From contig CALKVG010000735.1 of the NCBI GenBank assembly GCA_937998045.1, positions 1 through 9,212 on the forward strand: a DNA stretch of 9,212 bases. Direction: 5' to 3'. This DNA is from an uncultured Myxococcales bacterium. Its GTDB lineage: Bacteria > Myxococcota_A > Polyangia > Polyangiales > Polyangiaceae. This document shows, one piece after another, positions 7,249 through 9,212 of this stretch (position 1 is the stretch's first letter; every line of letters begins with the position of its first letter). Both the position numbers and the translations under genes were made by a program. Below the pieces are notes generated by a model. It worked only from the letters and a program-made list of their open reading frames with translations. It was not told the origin of the DNA and ran no database searches.

Positions 7249-8244
7249 TTAATCATCATAGCGTAGTGTCCCGACTCGCGTTCGTGTTGAGCTCGATGCT
7301 CGGGACACTACGTCCCGAGCGTTCGCCCGTTGGGTCCGCGACAGGTCCGCGACTCGGGACACCAGCCCGCGCGCGTCGAAGGGGGCGCGCACCTTCGCGT
7401 CGTTGTCGAAGTACACGTACACGTCGCGACCTCGCGCGCGGGGGGTGACCGGCGCGTCGGGCGCCGCCCTTCGCGCTTTCGCAATCTCTGCGCCGCGCGC
7501 CCAGGCGTCGAGGCGCGCGGCCCACCCGGCGAGCGCGTCGCGCTCGTAGCCGCTCGTATAGAGCTCGGTCGCGCCGTGCAGGCGCACGTAGACGAAGCCC
7601 GCGGTCACGTCTTCGAAGTCGGGATAGCGCCCCGCCGAATCGGAGACGCAGAGCGCGACCCGCTGGCGCCGCAGGAGCGCAACGAAGGCCGGGTCCCTGA
7701 AGCTCGGGTGCCGGACCTCGAGCGCGTAGCGCATCGGCCGATGCGCCGGAGGCTCTAGGTACGCCCTTCCGGCGACGCGCGCGTCGTGGGACCGCGCGAG
7801 CACCGCGGCCTCGGTGGTCGTCCGCGGCAGGCGCTGCAAGAAGTCGGTCAACCGCGCGGCGTCGAACCGCATCTGCGGCGGGAGCTGCCACAGGACGGGC
7901 CCGAGCTTTTCGCCCAGCGCGAGCACACCGGACGCGAAGAAGTTCGCCAGAGCCACGTCGACCCCGACCAGACGCTTCATGTGGGTGATGAACCGGCTGC
8001 CCTTGACGGCGAAGACGAAGCCCTGCGGGGTCTCGCGCCGCCAGCGCAGGACGGACTCGGGCCGCAGCAACGAATAGAACGACGCGTTGACCTCGATCGT
8101 ATCGACCTCACGGCTCGCGAACGCGAGCTCGTCCCTATGCCGGAGCCCGGCCGGGTAGAACACGCCGCGCCATCGCGGATAGTTCCACCCGGAGATGCCG
8201 ATTCGAACGGTCCCTCCGGGAGCCCGCTGTCCCGTCCGTTCCAT
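7249..8244 (-). CDS. DUF72 (YecE-like) family protein
   Basis: This is a 331-residue cytoplasmic protein of the DUF72/YecE family, a TIM-barrel fold of unknown biochemical role. Signature segments in order are RIGISGWNYPRWRGVFYP (14-31), IEVNASFYSL (50-59), FVFAVKGSRFITHMKRL (76-92), LGPVLWQLPP (114-123), YALEVRHPSF (173-182), VYVRLHG (218-224) and DVYVYFDNDAK (274-284). The normal family C-terminus comes shortly after the FDND motif, around residue 301. Here about 30 further Ser/Arg/Thr-rich residues follow, encoded by a cluster of GTGTCCCGA repeats (7262-7362), which looks like a repeat insertion that extended the frame. The ATG at 8244 is used; the first conserved residues come at 14-16, so a few residues either way are uncertain. 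The TAA is followed immediately, in the same frame, by the GTG of yacG. It lies 39 bases downstream of the GAF gene. Confidence 0.92.
   Translation of the reverse strand: MERTGQRAPGGTVRIGISGWNYPRWRGVFYPAGLRHRDELAFASREVDTIEVNASFYSLLRPESVLRWRRETPQGFVFAVKGSRFITHMKRLVGVDVALANFFASGVLALGEKLGPVLWQLPPQMRFDAARLTDFLQRLPRTTTEAAVLARSHDARVAGRAYLEPPAHRPMRYALEVRHPSFRDPAFVALLRRQRVALCVSDSAGRYPDFEDVTAGFVYVRLHGATELYTSGYERDALAGWAARLDAWARGAEIAKARRAAPDAPVTPRARGRDVYVYFDNDAKVRAPFDARGLVSRVADLSRTQRANARDVVSRASSSTRTRVGTLRYDD
7262..7362. repeat. cluster of GTGTCCCGA repeats with inverted repeat and hairpin
   Basis: A perfect 13-base inverted repeat is formed by CGTAGTGTCCCGA at 7262-7274 and its complement at 7300-7312. 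Overlapping the right arm, 7298-7306 and 7312-7320 form a perfect 9-base-pair stem with a 5-base loop (GCTCGGGAC / GTCCCGAGC). A further copy of TCGGGACAC lies at 7354-7362. The whole cluster lies within the last 37 codons of the DUF72 gene, beyond the conserved domain. It could be a REP-like dispersed element or a transcript-stabilising hairpin. There is no T-run after the stem on either strand, so it is not a standard intrinsic terminator. Confidence 0.7.
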
Positions 8245-8283
8245 CGAAGCGGCGGCCGGTGCGAACGCCGCGCCGGAGCGCGC

Positions 8284-9164
8284 CTAGCTCTGCATTGGCT
8301 TCGGATCGCCGGCGACTTGGCCGCCGTGTTCGACGAGGAACCGGCCCAGGCGCTCCGCGACGTACGCGAGCGCCGCCTGCGAGAGGTCATCGAATGGTTT
8401 GCCGTCGACCGGATCGATCATCTCGAACACGGCGAGCAGCTTCCCCGCGGCGACGACCGGCACGACCGCCACGCTCCACGGGTCGAAGAAGGCGTGGCGC
8501 GCGCACGCGTTCCCGGTGGCGCGCGACTCCTCCTCGTACGTGACCACCAGAGGTTTCGCGGCGCGCATGGCCTTGAAGACCATCGGGTCGGCGAGGGGTG
8601 TGCGCGTGCCGAGGAGCGCGTCCGCTCGCGGTCCTTCGGCATGCACGACGACGAGCTCGCGGGCTGCGGGATCGACCAGGTGCACCAGGCCCGCCACGCA
8701 CGGGAGCGCGTTCAGCGCGACCTCGAGGCAGAACCGAGCGCCGGCGTGCGCGCTCTCGAACAGAGAAAGCGCGTGCATCGCCTGAAAGAGCTCCTCGGCA
8801 TGGTCGATCGCGGGACTTTCCTGGCGAGGAGCCGCCGGCGAGGGCACGACGGAGGCTTGCGCGGCGACCGGCGCCAGCGGCGGTGGCGGCGCCGACGAAC
8901 CCGGTTCGGGCCGAAGCGTGTGGACGACGCCGCGGGGCGGCGGAGCGGGGACCGTCGACGGCGGGGGGACCCGCGCGTCGTGCTTCGTCTCGATTGGCGG
9001 TTGGAGCGCTTCCGCGGCCTCCGGCTCGACCGCCGGTCGGCTATCGGGGGGCTCCGGGACCGCGGCGGGTGCGACCGTCGGGGCGGGTTCGTCGCGCGTC
9101 GCCAGCGCCACCCGCGAGATGATCCTCCAGCGTTGCTCCGGGGCCGCCTTCACCAGGTAGTCGA
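8284..9164 (-). CDS. GAF-domain protein with Pro-rich linker (5' partial)
   Basis: The visible protein (289 residues from an in-frame GTG at 9151-9153, plus DYL encoded just upstream) has three parts: a short helical N-terminal piece (KAAPEQRWRIISRVALAT), a Pro/Ala-rich, probably disordered linker (about 21-115), and a GAF domain (about 117-275). The GAF domain contains a helix with AEELFQAMHALSLFES, strands around CVAGLVHLVDPAARELVVVHAEG, the segment DPMVFKAMRAAKPLVV, and VAVVPVVAAGKLLAVFEMIDPVDGKPF, which is the typical GAF end. GAF domains bind small molecules or mediate dimerisation; no ligand residues can be assigned. There is no attached kinase, cyclase or HTH in the visible part. The frame is open to base 9164, where genomic sequence ends at the adapter, so the GTG is likely internal and the N-terminus is probably missing. 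It is the first visible gene of the - strand group. Confidence 0.8.
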
Positions 9165-9212
9165 CTGTCTCTTATACACATCTCCGAGCCCACGAGACAG
9201 GCAGAAATCTCG
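9165..9212. other. Illumina Nextera adapter (not genomic)
   Basis: Bases 9165-9183 are the Tn5 mosaic end CTGTCTCTTATACACATCT. Bases 9184-9198 are CCGAGCCCACGAGAC, the complement of the Nextera i7 primer tail. Bases 9199-9206 (AGGCAGAA) match a standard i7 index (N703), and 9207-9212 (ATCTCG) begin the P7 end. The order is exactly that of read-through into the library adapter. This is untrimmed adapter at a contig edge, not a transposon. Confidence 0.98.

Noticed and set aside
5693..7252. Long + strand open frame opposite the PrsW, barrel and yacG genes
   Set aside because: The product is Arg/Glu-rich low-complexity sequence with no recognisable domain. It is antisense to three well-supported genes.
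7254..7259. ATGATG just before yacG as an alternative start
   Set aside because: It is in a different frame and reaches TGA after four codons. The yacG frame is closed by TAA immediately before the GTG.
7298..7320. The 9-bp hairpin as an intrinsic terminator
   Set aside because: There is no T-run after the stem on either strand, and it lies inside the DUF72 coding sequence upstream of coupled genes.
9165..9183. Tn5/IS50 mosaic end as evidence of a transposon
   Set aside because: It is followed directly by sequencing primer, index and P7 sequence, so it is library adapter, not a natural mobile element.

Overview
This is a GC-rich (about 70% by eye), densely coded piece of a Gram-negative bacterial chromosome. 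Several things point to Gram-negative envelope biology: a TolC-type outer-membrane channel, a predicted outer-membrane beta-barrel ending in Phe, an MMPL-type RND transporter and a cysteine-rich lipoprotein. The GC content and codon use, the small Cys-rich lipoprotein, the Pro-rich GAF protein and the bacterial GT22 mannosyltransferase suggest Myxococcota or a related delta-proteobacterial lineage. That placement is inferred from style, not proven. The last 48 bases are not genomic: they are Illumina Nextera adapter (Tn5 mosaic end, i7 primer, 8-base index, start of the P7 tail), so the window ends at an untrimmed contig edge.

Layout. Positions 2-3297 (+): the C-terminal part of an RND/MMPL lipid-type transporter (5' end outside the window), coupled by an ATGA overlap to a GT22 (Alg9-like) membrane mannosyltransferase. 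Positions 3302-9164 (-): seven closely packed genes. In transcription order they are a GAF-domain protein (5' end lost at the adapter junction), a DUF72/YecE protein, yacG (58 aa, GTG start), an outer-membrane beta-barrel protein, a PrsW-family membrane protease with an extra C-terminal membrane domain, a TolC-family outer-membrane protein, and a small Cys-rich lipoprotein. Their spacings are 38, 0, -4, 24, 30 and 3 bases, which fits one or a few polycistronic transcripts. The two gene groups converge with only 4 bases between stop codons.

Function. The + strand pair probably works on a polyprenyl- or lipid-linked glycan: the GT22 enzyme adds a sugar, probably mannose, from a polyprenyl-phosphate donor, and the RND protein moves a lipid or lipid-like product out of the inner membrane. 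That coupling is inference from gene order. The - strand group mixes housekeeping functions (yacG, DUF72) with envelope functions (barrel, PrsW, TolC, lipoprotein). No periplasmic adaptor protein accompanies the TolC homologue in this window.

No RNA gene, CRISPR array, insertion sequence or phage gene was seen. Apart from the adapter, no gene-free stretch exceeds about 40 bases. A cluster of GTGTCCCGA repeats, including a 13-base perfect inverted repeat and a 9-base-pair hairpin, lies inside the 3' end of the DUF72 gene and appears to have extended its reading frame. There is no convincing evidence of a wholly new system. The most useful points for follow-up are the RND-GT22 pair, the altered charged residues in the RND protein, the two-domain PrsW protein and the repeat-extended DUF72-yacG junction.
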